Program-made: the position numbers and the translations under genes
Shown here: piece by piece, positions 52,861 to 64,000 of the stretch
Position numbering within the stretch: the first letter of the stretch is position 1
Layout of the letters: each line of letters begins with the position of its first letter
Notes under the pieces: model-generated
Told to the model about the DNA's origin: nothing
The model's input: only the letters and a program-made list of their open reading frames with translations
Database searches by the model: none
Assembly (NCBI RefSeq): GCF_002929225.1
Contig: NZ_PISM01000018.1
Span: forward strand, 682,001 to 746,000
Length of the DNA stretch: 64,000 nt
Direction: 5' to 3'
Source: Stutzerimonas kunmingensis
Lineage (GTDB): Bacteria; Pseudomonadota; Gammaproteobacteria; Pseudomonadales; Pseudomonadaceae

Positions 52861-53859
52861 TCAGTCAATCAGGTCGGCGGCCTTGAGCGCGCCAATGGCG
52901 TCAAGCCAACGCGGATTCTGCTTGTACTCAGCAGCGTACTCCTGACGAGCGCGCATACGCGAAAGCGCAGGCGGCGCCGTGACGCTGAGGCGCTGCAGCG
53001 CAGCCAACGCCAGTTCAGCCGCCGCCCGATCATTGCACACCAGCCCCATGTCACAGCCGGCAACCAGTGCTGCCTGGATGCGATCGGCCGCATCGCCGGC
53101 GACGTGCGCGCCCGCCATCGACAGATCGTCACTGAAGATCACGCCCTTGAAGCCGAGCTCGTTACGCAGGATGTCCTGCAGCCAGCGCCGCGAAAAACCT
53201 GCGGGCTGGTCATCGACCTGAGGATAGATCACGTGCGCCGGCATGATCGCATCGAGCGTGCCGCTCAGCGCCTGGAAGGGAATCAGATCACAGCGGCGCA
53301 ACTCGTCAAGACTTCGTTCGTCGACCGGGATCGCGACATGGGAGTCCGCCTCGGCCCAGCCATGACCGGGAAAGTGCTTGCCGGTTGCGGCCATACCCGC
53401 CGCGTGCATGCCACGGATGAACGCGTCGATCAGCACTACGGCGGCCTGCGGATCGCCTTCGAATGCACGCGTTCCCACCACGGCACTGCGCTGGTGGTCA
53501 AGATCGAGAACCGGTGCGAAGCTGAAATCCAGGCCCGCAGCGAGTACCTCGGTCGCCATCACCCAGCCGCAGGCTTCCGCCAGCCGCGGCGCGTCGGAGC
53601 AGCGCGCAAGTTCGCGCATCGGCGGAAGCCGTACGAAACCCTTGCGCAGCCGCTGAACGCGGCCACCCTCCTGGTCCACCGCCAACAGCAGGTCTGGCCG
53701 CACGGCTCGAATCGATCGACACAGCTCGTCGACCTGGCGCGAGTGCTCGATGTTTCGGGCAAACAGAATAAGCCCGCCGACCTCGGGCTGGCGAAGCAGC
53801 TGGCGATCTTCGGCAGTCAACCAGGTACCAGCAATGTCCAGCATCAGTGAACCGTGCAT
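52861..53859 (-). CDS. nagZ: Beta-N-acetylhexosaminidase NagZ
   Basis: 332 residues, family GH3. The signature KHFPGHGWAEADSHVAIPVD carries the flexible-loop histidine and aspartate that define NagZ, and LGFKGVIFSDDLSMAGAHVA carries the nucleophile aspartate. It acts in the cytoplasm, releasing GlcNAc from muropeptides during peptidoglycan recycling and thereby producing signals for AmpR. The start MHGSLMLDIAGTWLTAEDRQ at 53859 fits other Pseudomonas NagZ proteins. It follows an L,D-transpeptidase gene by 15 bp and precedes MTIP. Gene order matches P. aeruginosa PA3005-PA3004. Confidence 0.96.
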   Translation of the reverse strand: MHGSLMLDIAGTWLTAEDRQLLRQPEVGGLILFARNIEHSRQVDELCRSIRAVRPDLLLAVDQEGGRVQRLRKGFVRLPPMRELARCSDAPRLAEACGWVMATEVLAAGLDFSFAPVLDLDHQRSAVVGTRAFEGDPQAAVVLIDAFIRGMHAAGMAATGKHFPGHGWAEADSHVAIPVDERSLDELRRCDLIPFQALSGTLDAIMPAHVIYPQVDDQPAGFSRRWLQDILRNELGFKGVIFSDDLSMAGAHVAGDAADRIQAALVAGCDMGLVCNDRAAAELALAALQRLSVTAPPALSRMRARQEYAAEYKQNPRWLDAIGALKAADLID

Positions 53860-53874
53860 ATGCAGAAGGAATCC

Positions 53875-54399
53875 TTATTCGAGTTCAGCGGCAGCCCAAT
53901 CGGGACAGGGCGCCTCGTCGATGCGCACCGCACAGTGAGGCGGCACCAATGGGAAGAGTTGCAGCAGGTCGGCATTGCGCATGCGAATGCAACCGTGGGA
54001 AAGAGGCACGCTCATCGGCTCACAATCGGGGGTGCCGTGAATGTAGATGTAACGGCGGAAGGTATCGACCTGCCCCTGGCGATTGACTCCAGGCTCGCAC
54101 CCGCTGAGCCAGAGAATCCGGGTCAGGATCCAGTCACGACCGGGAGAAATTCCGTGAAGCTCAGGGGACCATACCTCCCCTGTCCAGCGCCGCCCACGCA
54201 ACACCGCACCTTGAGGCAAACCGTCACCGAGCCGCGCGCGCACCTGATGCAAACCGCGTGGCGTGCAACCGGAACCGTTCAGCTCGCCCACACCATTGCG
54301 TGCAGTAGAGACAGGAAAACGCAGACGCAGCTGCCCCTCGGCGAAGCCATAGAGCTGCTGATCGGCGATGGAAATATGCAGAAGATCGAGAAATGCCAT
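53875..54399 (-). CDS. YkuD-type L,D-transpeptidase without a signal peptide
   Basis: 174 residues. The catalytic site YIYIHGTPDCEPMSVPLSHGCIRM holds His121, then Ser134-His135-Gly136-Cys137 with the nucleophile cysteine. The N-terminus MAFLDLLHISIADQQLYGFA shows no signal peptide or membrane helix, so the enzyme should stay in the cytoplasm. It lies 15 bp upstream of nagZ and is co-directional. A cytoplasmic L,D-transpeptidase (LdtK) acting on recycled muropeptides is known in Acinetobacter, and this one may act similarly. Sequence similarity to LdtK was not tested. Confidence 0.85.
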   Translation of the reverse strand: MAFLDLLHISIADQQLYGFAEGQLRLRFPVSTARNGVGELNGSGCTPRGLHQVRARLGDGLPQGAVLRGRRWTGEVWSPELHGISPGRDWILTRILWLSGCEPGVNRQGQVDTFRRYIYIHGTPDCEPMSVPLSHGCIRMRNADLLQLFPLVPPHCAVRIDEAPCPDWAAAELE

Positions 54400-54438
54400 G
54401 GGCGGCTAGCTTAGCCGATCACCCGGCAGGCTTGTAGC

Positions 54439-55146
54439 TCAAGCCTTCGCCGGGATAGCCGCCGCGTTGCGCCGCGCGATCGGTTGCGCCGCCGCCAGCG
54501 TGTTGTCATCAATGCCACTGTCGGCGCGCATGCCGGCCGCGAGAAACGGCACCATCATACGCATGACCTGCTCTATCGAGGTTCTGACGCCAAAATCGTT
54601 CTCGGAAATAGCGCGCAGTGCCTTGATACCCGACATGCTGAATGCCGCCGCACCAAGCATGAAGTGCACACGCCAGAACAGTTCGATGGGCGGAATGGCC
54701 GGCGCCGCGTCATGCACCTTGAGCATGTAGCGACGGAACACCTTGCCATACATGTCTTCCAGATAGCGGCGCAGGTGGCCCTGGCTCTGACTGAAAGACA
54801 AGCCCAGCAGGCGCATGAAGATGGACAGATCATCGCCGCTGCGCGGTTTGACCGCCAAGGCCTGCTCGACGAGGATTTCCAGCAGTTCCTCGAGCGTGTC
54901 CTTCTTGTCGGTCAATGCCTCGCGTCGATCCAGTTCACGCTCGAGACTGGCACAGAATGGCCCGAGAAAACGCGAGAACACCGCCTGGATCAGCGCCTTC
55001 TTCGAACCGAAATGATAGTTCACTGCCGCGAGGTTGACCCCAGCCTTGCTGGTGATCAGGCGAAGCGAGGTTTCGGCGAAGCCTTTTTCCGCGAACAGCT
55101 GTTCCGCTGCATCAAGAATGCGCTCAACTGTTTCCGACTGCGCCAT
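54439..55146 (-). CDS. psrA: TetR-family regulator PsrA
   Basis: 235 residues from ATG 55146. The HTH GFAETSLRLITSKAGVNLAA with VNYHFGSKKALIQAVFSRFL is the TetR DNA-binding head. A long helical ligand domain follows. Between nagZ and lexA this is the position and character of PsrA, which senses long-chain fatty acids and controls beta-oxidation and rpoS. Two overlapping PsrA-type operators lie just upstream (55162-55188), in line with known autorepression. The longer frame to 55164 is not favoured because the known start is AQSETVERIL. Its targets probably include the fadBA operon at 61747. Confidence 0.92.
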   Translation of the reverse strand: MAQSETVERILDAAEQLFAEKGFAETSLRLITSKAGVNLAAVNYHFGSKKALIQAVFSRFLGPFCASLERELDRREALTDKKDTLEELLEILVEQALAVKPRSGDDLSIFMRLLGLSFSQSQGHLRRYLEDMYGKVFRRYMLKVHDAAPAIPPIELFWRVHFMLGAAAFSMSGIKALRAISENDFGVRTSIEQVMRMMVPFLAAGMRADSGIDDNTLAAAQPIARRNAAAIPAKA

Positions 55147-55161
55147 GCCCCCTCCGAAAGA

Positions 55162-55188
55162 CAAACAACTGTTTGAAACTTACGTTTC
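55162..55188. promoter_or_regulatory. Two overlapping PsrA operators
   Basis: CAAACAACTGTTTG (55162-55175) and GAAACTTACGTTTC (55175-55188) each fit the known PsrA consensus (G/C)AAAC-N4-GTTT(G/C) and share one base. They lie 16 bp before the psrA start codon, in its expected promoter. Autoregulation of psrA is established in Pseudomonas; the tandem arrangement is read directly here. Confidence 0.85.
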
Positions 55189-55311
55189 ACCGACCGGCAA
55201 GTCAACCACGAAACGCCTTGTGGCACTAGCGTCATTGTCGCAGACAGACCACGGAGCACGCCGGATGTGCTTTCAAAACCATCATAATCATTCGTTGCCA
55301 AGGCCGGATCA

Positions 55312-55346
55312 CTGTATATAATCCCAGTCACTGTATAAAAGAACAG
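55312..55346. promoter_or_regulatory. Two LexA (SOS) boxes upstream of lexA
   Basis: CTGTATATAATCCCAG (55312-55327) and CTGTATAAAAGAACAG (55331-55346) both fit CTG-N10-CAG and lie 9-43 bp before the lexA start codon. This is the classic double SOS box of autoregulated gammaproteobacterial lexA genes. Confidence 0.95.
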
Positions 55347-55354
55347 AGACCGAC

Positions 55355-55963
55355 ATGATCAAGCTGACGCCTCGCCAGACGGAAATCCTCGCGTTCATCA
55401 AGCGCTGCCTGGAAGACAATGGGTATCCACCCACTCGCGCAGAGATCGCTCAGGAACTCGGCTTCAAGTCACCCAACGCTGCCGAAGAACATCTCAAGGC
55501 ACTTGCCCGCAAGGGCGCTATCGAGATGACGCCCGGGGCGTCTCGCGGGATACGTATTCCGGACTTCGAACCCGCCGCATCCGAAAATGGCCTGCCGATC
55601 ATCGGCCGCGTTGCTGCCGGCGCGCCGATTCTGGCGCAGCAACATGTCGAAGAATCCTGCCAGATCAGCCCCGCGTTTTTCCATCCGCGCGCCGATTATC
55701 TGTTGCGTGTCCACGGCATGAGCATGAAGGACGTCGGCATTTTCGATGGCGACCTGCTGGCCGTGCACACCACCCGCGAGGCCCGCAACGGCCAGATCGT
55801 GGTTGCTCGCGTCGGTGACGAAGTCACGGTGAAGCGTTTCAAGCGTGACGGCAAGAAGGTTTGGCTGTTGGCTGAAAACCCCGAGTTCGCGCCCATCGAG
55901 GTCGACCTCGAACAGCAGGAACTGGTGATAGAAGGCTTGAGTGTCGGCGTAATCCGCCGCTAA
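55355..55963 (+). CDS. lexA: SOS repressor LexA
   Basis: 202 residues. The winged-helix head [20 protein letters not shown] and [20 protein letters not shown] binds SOS boxes. The cleavage bond is Ala88-Gly89 in [11 protein letters not shown], the nucleophile Ser123 is in [15 protein letters not shown], and the general-base Lys160 in GDEVTVKRF. RecA-stimulated self-cleavage releases the SOS regulon. Two SOS boxes precede it. It is followed 11 bp later by sulA with AAGGAGA between, forming the lexA-sulA operon usual in pseudomonads. Full-length and typical. Confidence 0.98.
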   Translation: MIKLTPRQTEILAFIKRCLEDNGYPPTRAEIAQELGFKSPNAAEEHLKALARKGAIEMTPGASRGIRIPDFEPAASENGLPIIGRVAAGAPILAQQHVEESCQISPAFFHPRADYLLRVHGMSMKDVGIFDGDLLAVHTTREARNGQIVVARVGDEVTVKRFKRDGKKVWLLAENPEFAPIEVDLEQQELVIEGLSVGVIRR

Positions 55964-55974
55964 GGAGAAGGTTC

Positions 55975-56451
55975 ATGCAGTACCAGACCAGCACTTCCCG
56001 GCCCCAACTTTCGTTGTTCGACGGCGTCATTGCGCAAAGCCTGGCACCGTTTGGCAACCTGAAACCACGCAACAAACCCGAGCAGGACAAGGAATATCTG
56101 AGCGAGTTGAGCCTGAGCGGCAGCAGCGAGCACTGCCACCTGCTGCTTGCCCCGATCCTGCGTGAACTCGGCGATGCAGCGGACAGCCGCTGGCTGACGC
56201 TGATTGCCCCGCCTGCTTTCCTTTCGCAGAACTGGCTGCGCAAGTGCGGTCTGAATCGCGAACGCATCATCCTGCTGCAGCCACGCGACGCCGAGGGCGC
56301 GATGGAACTCGCCTGCAAAGCCCTGGCCTCGGGGTGCAGCCATACCGTGGTCAGCTGGTTTGATCAGCTCGATGGGGCAACACGTAGCAAACTATGCGCA
56401 GCCGCCAGCCTGGGCGCAGCTCAGAGTCTGAATATTCGTCTCGGATGTTGA
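55975..56451 (+). CDS. sulA: Cell division inhibitor SulA
   Basis: 158 residues. The central block LSELSLSGSSEHCHLLLAPI, then LRELGDAADSRWLTLIAPPA, and the later VVSWFDQLDGATRSKLCAAA are the SulA fold that blocks FtsZ polymerisation during the SOS response. It is in the cytoplasm and is degraded by Lon. Transcribed from the lexA promoter under SOS boxes, 11 bp after lexA. This is the standard Pseudomonas arrangement (PA3007-PA3008). The C-terminus ends at LNIRLGC, slightly shorter than E. coli SulA. Confidence 0.92.
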   Translation: MQYQTSTSRPQLSLFDGVIAQSLAPFGNLKPRNKPEQDKEYLSELSLSGSSEHCHLLLAPILRELGDAADSRWLTLIAPPAFLSQNWLRKCGLNRERIILLQPRDAEGAMELACKALASGCSHTVVSWFDQLDGATRSKLCAAASLGAAQSLNIRLGC

Positions 56452-56524
56452 ACCGCACGGCACAGGGACGTGCTGAAAATCGCAGATGGAATCCTGAAGC
56501 TATAGCGCTCGAGCAATAGCTCAC

Positions 56525-56761
56525 TCAGTGCAGAACACGTGGCTCTTCATCGTCACGCTCGAAATCCCCTTCCGACATGCGACCGGCCATCTGAACGCCG
56601 ACATTGAACATCGCCTTGGCAATCTCGACGTGCTGCCCCTGTAGAAATAGCTTGGCGTCTTCCGAAAAATTCAGCGTGACCAACACCTCTTCGTCCTCGG
56701 CACGACGAAGCACGATGCGCCCGTCAGGTAGCTCGACGATTTCCAGAAAAGATGTAGGCAT
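56525..56761 (-). CDS. Conserved small acidic protein (Pseudomonas PA3009 position)
   Basis: 78 residues, MPTSFLEIVELPDGRIVLRR, then AEDEEVLVTLNFSEDAKLFL and an acidic tail EGDFERDDEEPRVLH. The pattern is a small beta-rich domain with a helix (AKAMFNVGVQMAGRM). No membrane or signal sequence. It lies in the place of the conserved hypothetical gene after sulA in P. aeruginosa. No function is known to me. It is convergent to sulA, with AGCTGATCC-type leader and no close operon partner. Confidence 0.75.
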   Translation of the reverse strand: MPTSFLEIVELPDGRIVLRRAEDEEVLVTLNFSEDAKLFLQGQHVEIAKAMFNVGVQMAGRMSEGDFERDDEEPRVLH

Positions 56762-56974
56762 GGATCAGCTCCGCGTGAAAGGCGTCCATTGTAGCAGCCG
56801 ACCAGCCTCAGGACAGCCTTTGCAGGCCTCAAGCTCCTTTCGCTAGCAACACCCCGATAGGTAGCAGCATCATGCAGCCGTGCGTTGCCCGACCAACAAA
56901 ACGATGCGGCTATGGATACCGACACGTAGCATGCACAAAAAAAAGCGCGCGCCGGCGCTCGATAAGGATTGTGT

Positions 56975-57814
56975 ATGACAACCCGCACCTTGCTGCTTAC
57001 CGCCTTGGCCATGCTTGCATTTGCCGGCAACTCGATCCTATGCCGTATCGCCTTGCGAGACACCGCTATTGACCCGGCCAGCTTCACCGGCCTCCGTATA
57101 CTGGCCGGAGCGCTCACGCTCTGGCTACTGTTGCGAATCGGCACGCCGAAACAGTCGCAGGGCGGAGATTTGTTCAGCGCCTTGGCGCTGTTCGTCTACG
57201 CCGCTAGTTTTTCCTACGCCTATATCAACCTGGATGCCGGAGCCGGCGCCCTGCTGCTGTTCGGCGCGGTGCAGTTGAGCATGCTTGCTTGGGGATTGCT
57301 GCGGGGCGAGCGCTTTAGCGCTTGGCAGATTGTCGGCTTGCTGTTGGCATTGAGCGGATTGCTGATTCTGCTGCTGCCGGGAAGCAGCGCGCCGGCATTG
57401 GACGGCGCACTGCTCATGCTGCTGTCCGGTGTCGCCTGGGGCATCTATTCGCTGCGTGGACGGGGCGCGAGCAATCCCCTTGCAGCAACTGCGGGCAATT
57501 TCATCAAGGCCGTGCCGCTGGCCGCAGTGCTTTGTCTGGTGACACTTGGCCAGCAGCAATGGGATGCGCCAGGAATCGTGTACGCCCTGCTCTCCGGGGC
57601 GCTGACCTCTGGCGTCGGCTACGCCATCTGGTACGCGGCGCTGCCCGGTCTTGCGGCAATACAGGCGGCGAGCGTCCAGCTCAGCGTTCCGTTACTCACA
57701 GCCATCGCCGGGACTGTGCTGCTGGGTGAAGCGTTGACGGCAACGCTGATCATCTCAGGTGCGGCGATTCTCGGCGGCATCGCCATGGTCCTGAGTATCA
57801 GGCACCGCGGCTGA
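56975..57814 (+). CDS. EamA/RhaT-family drug/metabolite transporter
   Basis: 279 residues with ten hydrophobic helices in two repeats (5+5), for example LLTALAMLAFAGNSILCRIA, then TGLRILAGALTLWLLLRIG and the second-half VQLSVPLLTAIAGTVLLGEA. This is the EamA duplication of the DMT superfamily, inner-membrane exporters or importers of amino acids and metabolites. I start at ATG 56975 with AAGGA upstream (GATAAGGATTGTGT). The TTG at 56969 is unnecessary. It stands alone between the small acidic gene (divergent) and a convergent DUF6586 gene. Substrate unknown. Confidence 0.88.
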   Translation: MTTRTLLLTALAMLAFAGNSILCRIALRDTAIDPASFTGLRILAGALTLWLLLRIGTPKQSQGGDLFSALALFVYAASFSYAYINLDAGAGALLLFGAVQLSMLAWGLLRGERFSAWQIVGLLLALSGLLILLLPGSSAPALDGALLMLLSGVAWGIYSLRGRGASNPLAATAGNFIKAVPLAAVLCLVTLGQQQWDAPGIVYALLSGALTSGVGYAIWYAALPGLAAIQAASVQLSVPLLTAIAGTVLLGEALTATLIISGAAILGGIAMVLSIRHRG

Positions 57815-57831
57815 CGCCACGGTCCCGAGTG

Positions 57832-58350
57832 TCACCATTCGGTCAGCGACTCACGAAAACGTAATGCCAGGCCCTTGAGGTTCTGTCGCCAGGCTTCCAG
57901 CTCGACGCGCGACAGCGGTGGCACATCGTCCTCGACACTGACTGCCTCGATCAACGGCTGGCGCGGATCAGTCTTGGCCTTGGCAGGAGCGCGTGGCGGC
58001 TGGGAGAGCTGCTTGTAGGCGGTAAGCAACTGCCCGAGCCAGGTGCTTGGCTGCTCCGACAATTCCAGCAATTCGGCGAGTTCCGGGCTCGGCGCAGCCT
58101 CGAGCACGCTGCGGGTCAGAAATGCGTCGACGACAGGCGCATCCGCACCGGGCGATCGGTAGTAACCGGCGATCTCATGGCACAGTCCAAGCAAGGCGCC
58201 GTAAAGGTGGAACAGGCAGGCCTCACGTTCGGCCTGAATCAAACCTTGAGAATTCATCGAGGCAGATTCTTCGGCCTTGCGCCAGCTTTCCAGTGACAAA
58301 CCGGCGAAGAAGATCTTCTGGTTGGTACGTGTGTAGAGCTCGTGAGCCAT
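57832..58350 (-). CDS. DUF6586 family protein
   Basis: 172 residues. The all-helical sequence MAHELYTRTNQKIFFAGLSL, ESWRKAEESASMNSQGLIQA and EREACLFHLYGALLGLCHEI is that of the conserved pseudomonad family I associate with PA3010 (DUF6586). No signal peptide or membrane span, no catalytic motif. It lies on the minus strand next to topA, as in P. aeruginosa. Function unknown. The start ATG 58350 is followed by a conserved block at once, which supports it. Confidence 0.75.
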   Translation of the reverse strand: MAHELYTRTNQKIFFAGLSLESWRKAEESASMNSQGLIQAEREACLFHLYGALLGLCHEIAGYYRSPGADAPVVDAFLTRSVLEAAPSPELAELLELSEQPSTWLGQLLTAYKQLSQPPRAPAKAKTDPRQPLIEAVSVEDDVPPLSRVELEAWRQNLKGLALRFRESLTEW

Positions 58351-58486
58351 GGCATGCTCTCCGAAAGAAGATGGACAGAGAATGGACCTTCACAGGTTGC
58401 CGAACCAGATCGGCTGACGAAGTGTCAGCCAATCTGAAGAACGCACTCGGTGCAGCCGGTCTGCTGAGCGGTCGACCGCAAAGAAA

Positions 58487-61090
58487 TCAGCGTTTGTCTT
58501 CGACCTTCCACTTGCCGCCGTCGTAGAACGCTTTCCAGCCGGTCGGCTTACCGTCCACTTCGGTCTGCACGTACTGCTCCTTGGTCTTGCGGCTGAAGCG
58601 GATAACCGCGAAGCGGCCTTCCGGATCCTTCTGCGGCGCATCGAGCAGGAAGTGGTACTTGGGATCGATCTCGTCCTTGTGCGGGATCAGCTCACGCACC
58701 AGCGGCGCGCGGGTTTCGCGATTCTTCGGGAACTGACTGGCAGCCAGGAACAGACCGGAAGCGCCATCGCGCAGTACGTAGGTGTCGTCGACCTTGTCGC
58801 ACTTGAGCTCGGGCATCTTCACCGCATCCATCTTCGGTGGCGCGGCTTCGCCATTTTTCAGCAGCTTGCGGGTGTTCTTGCATTCGGCGTTGGTACAACC
58901 GAAGAACTTGCCGAAGCGACCGGTCTTGAGCTGCATTTCGCTGCCGCACTTGTCGCATTCCAGGCTCGGGCCTTCATAGCCCTTGATGCGGTACTGGCCT
59001 TTCTCGATCTCATAACCCGAGCAATCCGGGTTGTTGCCGCAGATATGCAGCTTCTGCGTCTCGTCGAGCAGATAGGCATCCATCGCGGTGCTGCAGATCG
59101 GACAGCGGTGCTTGCCAAGCAGCACGCGAGACTCGGACTCGCCCTCGTCATCGGCAGCGATCTCGTCGCCCGGAACCAGGTTGACGGTGGACTTGCAGCG
59201 TTCCTTCGGCGGCAGGCTGTAGCCGGAGCAACCGAGGAACACGCCGGTGGAAGCGGTACGGATCATCATCGGCCGACCGCAGACCTTGCACGGGATATCG
59301 GTCACGGTCGGCTGATTGGCACGCATGCCGTTCTCGCTGGCCTCGGCAACCTCGAGCTTCTTGCGGAAGTCACCGTAGAATTCGTCCAGTACGTGCTTCC
59401 AGTCGCGCTCCCCCTGGGCGACGTCGTCCAGATGCTCTTCCATGCCGGCGGTGAAACCGTAGTCCATCAGATTGTTGAAGCTCTCGGACAGGCGCTCGGT
59501 GACGATGTCGCCCATCTTCTCCGAATAGAAACGGCGGTTGTGCAGCGAGACGTAGCCGCGGTCCTGGATGGTCGAGATAATCGCGGCGTAGGTGGACGGC
59601 CGGCCGATACCGCGCTTCTCCATCTCCTTGACCAGGCTGGCTTCGGAGTAGCGCGCTGGCGGCTTGGTGAAGTGCTGGCTCGGGTCGAGCTTGAGCAGCT
59701 TCATGTCGTCGCCCTTGTTCATCTCCGGCAACACGTCATCCTCACCGGCCTTGCTCTGCTGCGGCATGACCTTGGTGTAACCGTCAAACTTCAGGATGCG
59801 GCCCTTGGCGCGCAGTTCGAAATTGCCGGCAGCGACGGTCACGCTGGTGGAGAGGTACTGTGCCGGCGGCATCTGGCAGGCTACGAACTGGCGCCAGATC
59901 AGCTCGTACAGACGCTCGGCATCGCGTTCCATGCCCGAAAGCTGGGTCGGGCGCAGGTTGACGTCGGACGGGCGAATCGCCTCGTGCGCTTCCTGCGCGC
60001 CTTCTTTGCTCGAATAGACATTCGGTTTTTCCGGCAGGTACTTGTCGCCGAACTCGCTCTCGATGAAACCGCGCACCATACTGATCGCGTCAGCGGAAAG
60101 GTTGGTCGAGTCGGTACGCATGTAGGTGATGTAACCGGCTTCGTACAGGCGCTGAGCCATCATCATGGTCTTCTTCACACCGAAGCCGAGGCGATTGCTC
60201 GCCGCCTGCTGCAGGGTCGAAGTGATGAAGGGGGCCGAGGGCTTGCTGCTCGTCGGCTTATCTTCGCGCTTGCTGACGCTGTACTGCGCGCCCTTGAGTT
60301 TCTCCAGTGCAGCGGTGGCTTGGGCTTCGTTCAGCGGCTTGAAGGCTTCGCCGTTCTCACGCGCGACCTCGAAACGCACCTTGGCCTGCTGCGCATTCGC
60401 CAGGTCCGCGTGAACTTCCCAGTATTCTTCCGGAACGAAGGCGCGAATCTCACGCTCGCGCTCGACCACCAGCTTCACCGCTACCGATTGCACTCGGCCG
60501 GCGGAAAGCCCGCGAGCGATCTTCGCCCAGAGCAGCGGCGACACCATGTAGCCAACCACCCGATCGAGGAAACGACGCGCCTGCTGTGCGTTGACCCGGT
60601 TCAGATCGAGTTCGCCAGGCTTGGAGAAAGCCTCCTGAATCGCCTTTTTGGTGATCTCGTTGAACACCACGCGCTTGTAACGGCTGTCGTCGCCGCCAAT
60701 CGACTCGCGCAGGTGCCAGGCGATGGCCTCCCCCTCTCTATCCAAGTCGGTCGCGAGATAGATGGTGTCGGCTTCCTTGGCCAGACGGCGCAGTTCCTCG
60801 ATGACCTTTTCCTTGCCGGGCAGGATCTCGTACTTGGCCTTCCAGCCGTGCTCCGGGTCGACCCCCATGCGGGTGATGAGTTGACGCTTGGCCTTCTCCT
60901 TCGGCGACAGCGCAGGCGCTTCGGCGGCCGCAGCCTTGCCGCGCTTGACCGGCTCCTTGTTGGCAGAGCCGCTGGTAGGAAGGTCGCGGATATGGCCGAT
61001 ACTCGACTTCACCACGTACTGGTTGCCCAAATACTTGTTGATTGTCTTGGCCTTGGCCGGTGATTCCACGATGACCAGCGATTTACCCAT
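58487..61090 (-). CDS. topA: DNA topoisomerase I
   Basis: 867 residues, type IA topoisomerase. The TOPRIM domain begins [20 protein letters not shown] and includes [20 protein letters not shown] with the acidic DxD(R). The active-site tyrosine is in [19 protein letters not shown]-terminal zinc-ribbon repeats contain [18 protein letters not shown] and CDKCGSEMQ. The end holds a lysine-rich DNA-binding tail. It relaxes negative supercoils in the cytoplasm. Length and domain order are as in P. aeruginosa TopA (868 residues). Single gene, no overlap. Confidence 0.98.
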   Translation of the reverse strand: MGKSLVIVESPAKAKTINKYLGNQYVVKSSIGHIRDLPTSGSANKEPVKRGKAAAAEAPALSPKEKAKRQLITRMGVDPEHGWKAKYEILPGKEKVIEELRRLAKEADTIYLATDLDREGEAIAWHLRESIGGDDSRYKRVVFNEITKKAIQEAFSKPGELDLNRVNAQQARRFLDRVVGYMVSPLLWAKIARGLSAGRVQSVAVKLVVEREREIRAFVPEEYWEVHADLANAQQAKVRFEVARENGEAFKPLNEAQATAALEKLKGAQYSVSKREDKPTSSKPSAPFITSTLQQAASNRLGFGVKKTMMMAQRLYEAGYITYMRTDSTNLSADAISMVRGFIESEFGDKYLPEKPNVYSSKEGAQEAHEAIRPSDVNLRPTQLSGMERDAERLYELIWRQFVACQMPPAQYLSTSVTVAAGNFELRAKGRILKFDGYTKVMPQQSKAGEDDVLPEMNKGDDMKLLKLDPSQHFTKPPARYSEASLVKEMEKRGIGRPSTYAAIISTIQDRGYVSLHNRRFYSEKMGDIVTERLSESFNNLMDYGFTAGMEEHLDDVAQGERDWKHVLDEFYGDFRKKLEVAEASENGMRANQPTVTDIPCKVCGRPMMIRTASTGVFLGCSGYSLPPKERCKSTVNLVPGDEIAADDEGESESRVLLGKHRCPICSTAMDAYLLDETQKLHICGNNPDCSGYEIEKGQYRIKGYEGPSLECDKCGSEMQLKTGRFGKFFGCTNAECKNTRKLLKNGEAAPPKMDAVKMPELKCDKVDDTYVLRDGASGLFLAASQFPKNRETRAPLVRELIPHKDEIDPKYHFLLDAPQKDPEGRFAVIRFSRKTKEQYVQTEVDGKPTGWKAFYDGGKWKVEDKR

Positions 61091-61378
61091 GGAGAGGAGA
61101 GTTCCTGAATCTAGAGGTGAACAGAGGCGGCGCCTCCGACAGTTTGAATACCCGCACCGGCGCTAAACGGCAAGGCATCAGCGTACGTTAGTGCGCGTTT
61201 TGCGAACGGGCCGACCTGACAGAAAAAACGCCCTGCCCGGCTCCGCCTGGTGCGAATCAGAGCAGCCGTTCGATGCCATCCAGCGAACAGCAAGGTTTAA
61301 GCTCTGTCTGAAAAGCACCGCTATATATAGTGGCGATGGAGGTGAGGTCAAGCGCGGACCTGGTGGCCGCTAGCCAGC

Positions 61379-61612
61379 TCAACCTTCGAAAACGCTCGTT
61401 TCGGCTTCGATCAATGCGAAACGCGGGACCGTTTCGCCGTTGACTTCGACAGTCTCGATGAACATCGACAACGGGCGCACCCAGAGTCCACGTTCCCCAT
61501 ACAGCGCCTGGTAGAACACCACCGACTCCTCGGTCTCGGAGTGCCGCGCAACAGCGAACACACGATATTCCGGCCCCTTGTAATGGCGATAACGCCCCGG
61601 CTGCAACTGCAT
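61379..61612 (-). CDS. DUF1653 family protein
   Basis: 77 residues from ATG 61612, preceded by AGGTAGGC. MQLQPGRYRHYKGPEYRVFA, then VVFYQALYGERGLWVRPLSM and FIETVEVNGETVPRF are the whole DUF1653 domain, a small beta-barrel found in many bacteria, sometimes fused to hydrolases. Function unknown. Gene order topA-DUF1653-fadA matches PA3011-PA3012-PA3013. The longer frame to 61684 runs into the fadA terminator and is not used. Confidence 0.85.
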   Translation of the reverse strand: MQLQPGRYRHYKGPEYRVFAVARHSETEESVVFYQALYGERGLWVRPLSMFIETVEVNGETVPRFALIEAETSVFEG

Positions 61613-61633
61613 GCCTACCTCCACACAAATACA

Positions 61634-61663
61634 AAAAAGAAAAACCGGGGCACCAGGCCCCGG
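61634..61663 (-). terminator. Intrinsic terminator downstream of fadA
   Basis: Read on the minus strand, CCGGGGC, loop CTGGT and GCCCCGG form a 7-bp GC stem followed by TTTTTCTTTTTT. It ends the fadBA transcript about 85 bp after the fadA stop. Confidence 0.85.
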
Positions 61664-61746
61664 CTTCCATGCACCGGCTAACAATTATATTCCCGCTCAG
61701 TCGCGAGATTGGCTGTCAGCCTAGCGCAGTCATTTGCATCTGTCTG

Positions 61747-64000
<2,254 letters not shown>

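Noticed and set aside
58652..61063. 803-residue plus-strand ORF antisense to topA
   Set aside because: A mirror frame caused by high GC content; topA on the other strand has all family motifs.

Overview
The window is GC-rich gammaproteobacterial DNA, most likely from the Pseudomonas stutzeri group (Stutzerimonas). The right end keeps the Pseudomonas gene order MTIP / nagZ / psrA / lexA-sulA / two small conserved genes / topA / DUF1653 / fadA-fadB. The assignment rests on gene order and protein character only; no database search was possible.

Region 1 (1-about 7,900) is the end of an integrative conjugative element (ICE) with a Tn4371-like backbone. Read leftwards on the minus strand it carries DUF2958, DUF2285, an AlpA-like HTH, RepA, three 18-bp iteron-like repeats, ParA, a ribbon-helix-helix protein, DUF2840, the TraF S26 protease and the start of a VirD2-like relaxase that runs off the window. 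An AT-richer plus-strand cargo operon at 6,088-7,578 encodes an XRE regulator, a small helical protein and a TIR-like effector, and looks like a defence module. It is followed by gene and IS debris, a palindrome, and an initiator tRNA (8,095-8,171) flanked by two nearly identical terminator hairpins. No integrase is present on this side.

Region 2 (about 8,840-27,489) is one long plus-strand exopolysaccharide locus. It holds a 2OG-Fe(II) oxygenase, a DegT aminotransferase, a Wzx flippase, five glycosyltransferases, a Wzc-like co-polymerase/tyrosine kinase, a WbqC protein, an RfaH-type antiterminator, a Wzy-like polymerase, a PslG-like glycoside hydrolase, two acyltransferase-3 proteins and small unknown proteins. 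An ops element (GGCGGTAGC) lies in the leader, so the locus seems to carry both the RfaH-type protein and its recruitment site. No priming glycosyltransferase or Wza-type exporter was seen.

Region 3 (27,500-38,792) is a minus-strand Tad/Flp pilus locus (flp, tadV, rcpA, lipoprotein, tadG, two tadE-like genes, tadZ, tadA, tadB, tadC, tadD) with a divergent AraC-type regulator. It looks damaged: tadV is fused out of frame to the 5' part of rcpA, rcpC is missing, and rcpA has a further frameshift.

Region 4 (38,943-64,000) is core chromosome: rimO; betT-betB-betA for choline uptake and oxidation; an orphan trpB-like gene; trmO; a penicillin-acylase-family lipoprotein; small envelope and metal-binding proteins; methylthioinosine phosphorylase; nagZ with a signal-less L,D-transpeptidase; psrA with two overlapping operators; lexA-sulA with two SOS boxes; an EamA transporter; topA; and fadA with a partial fadB.
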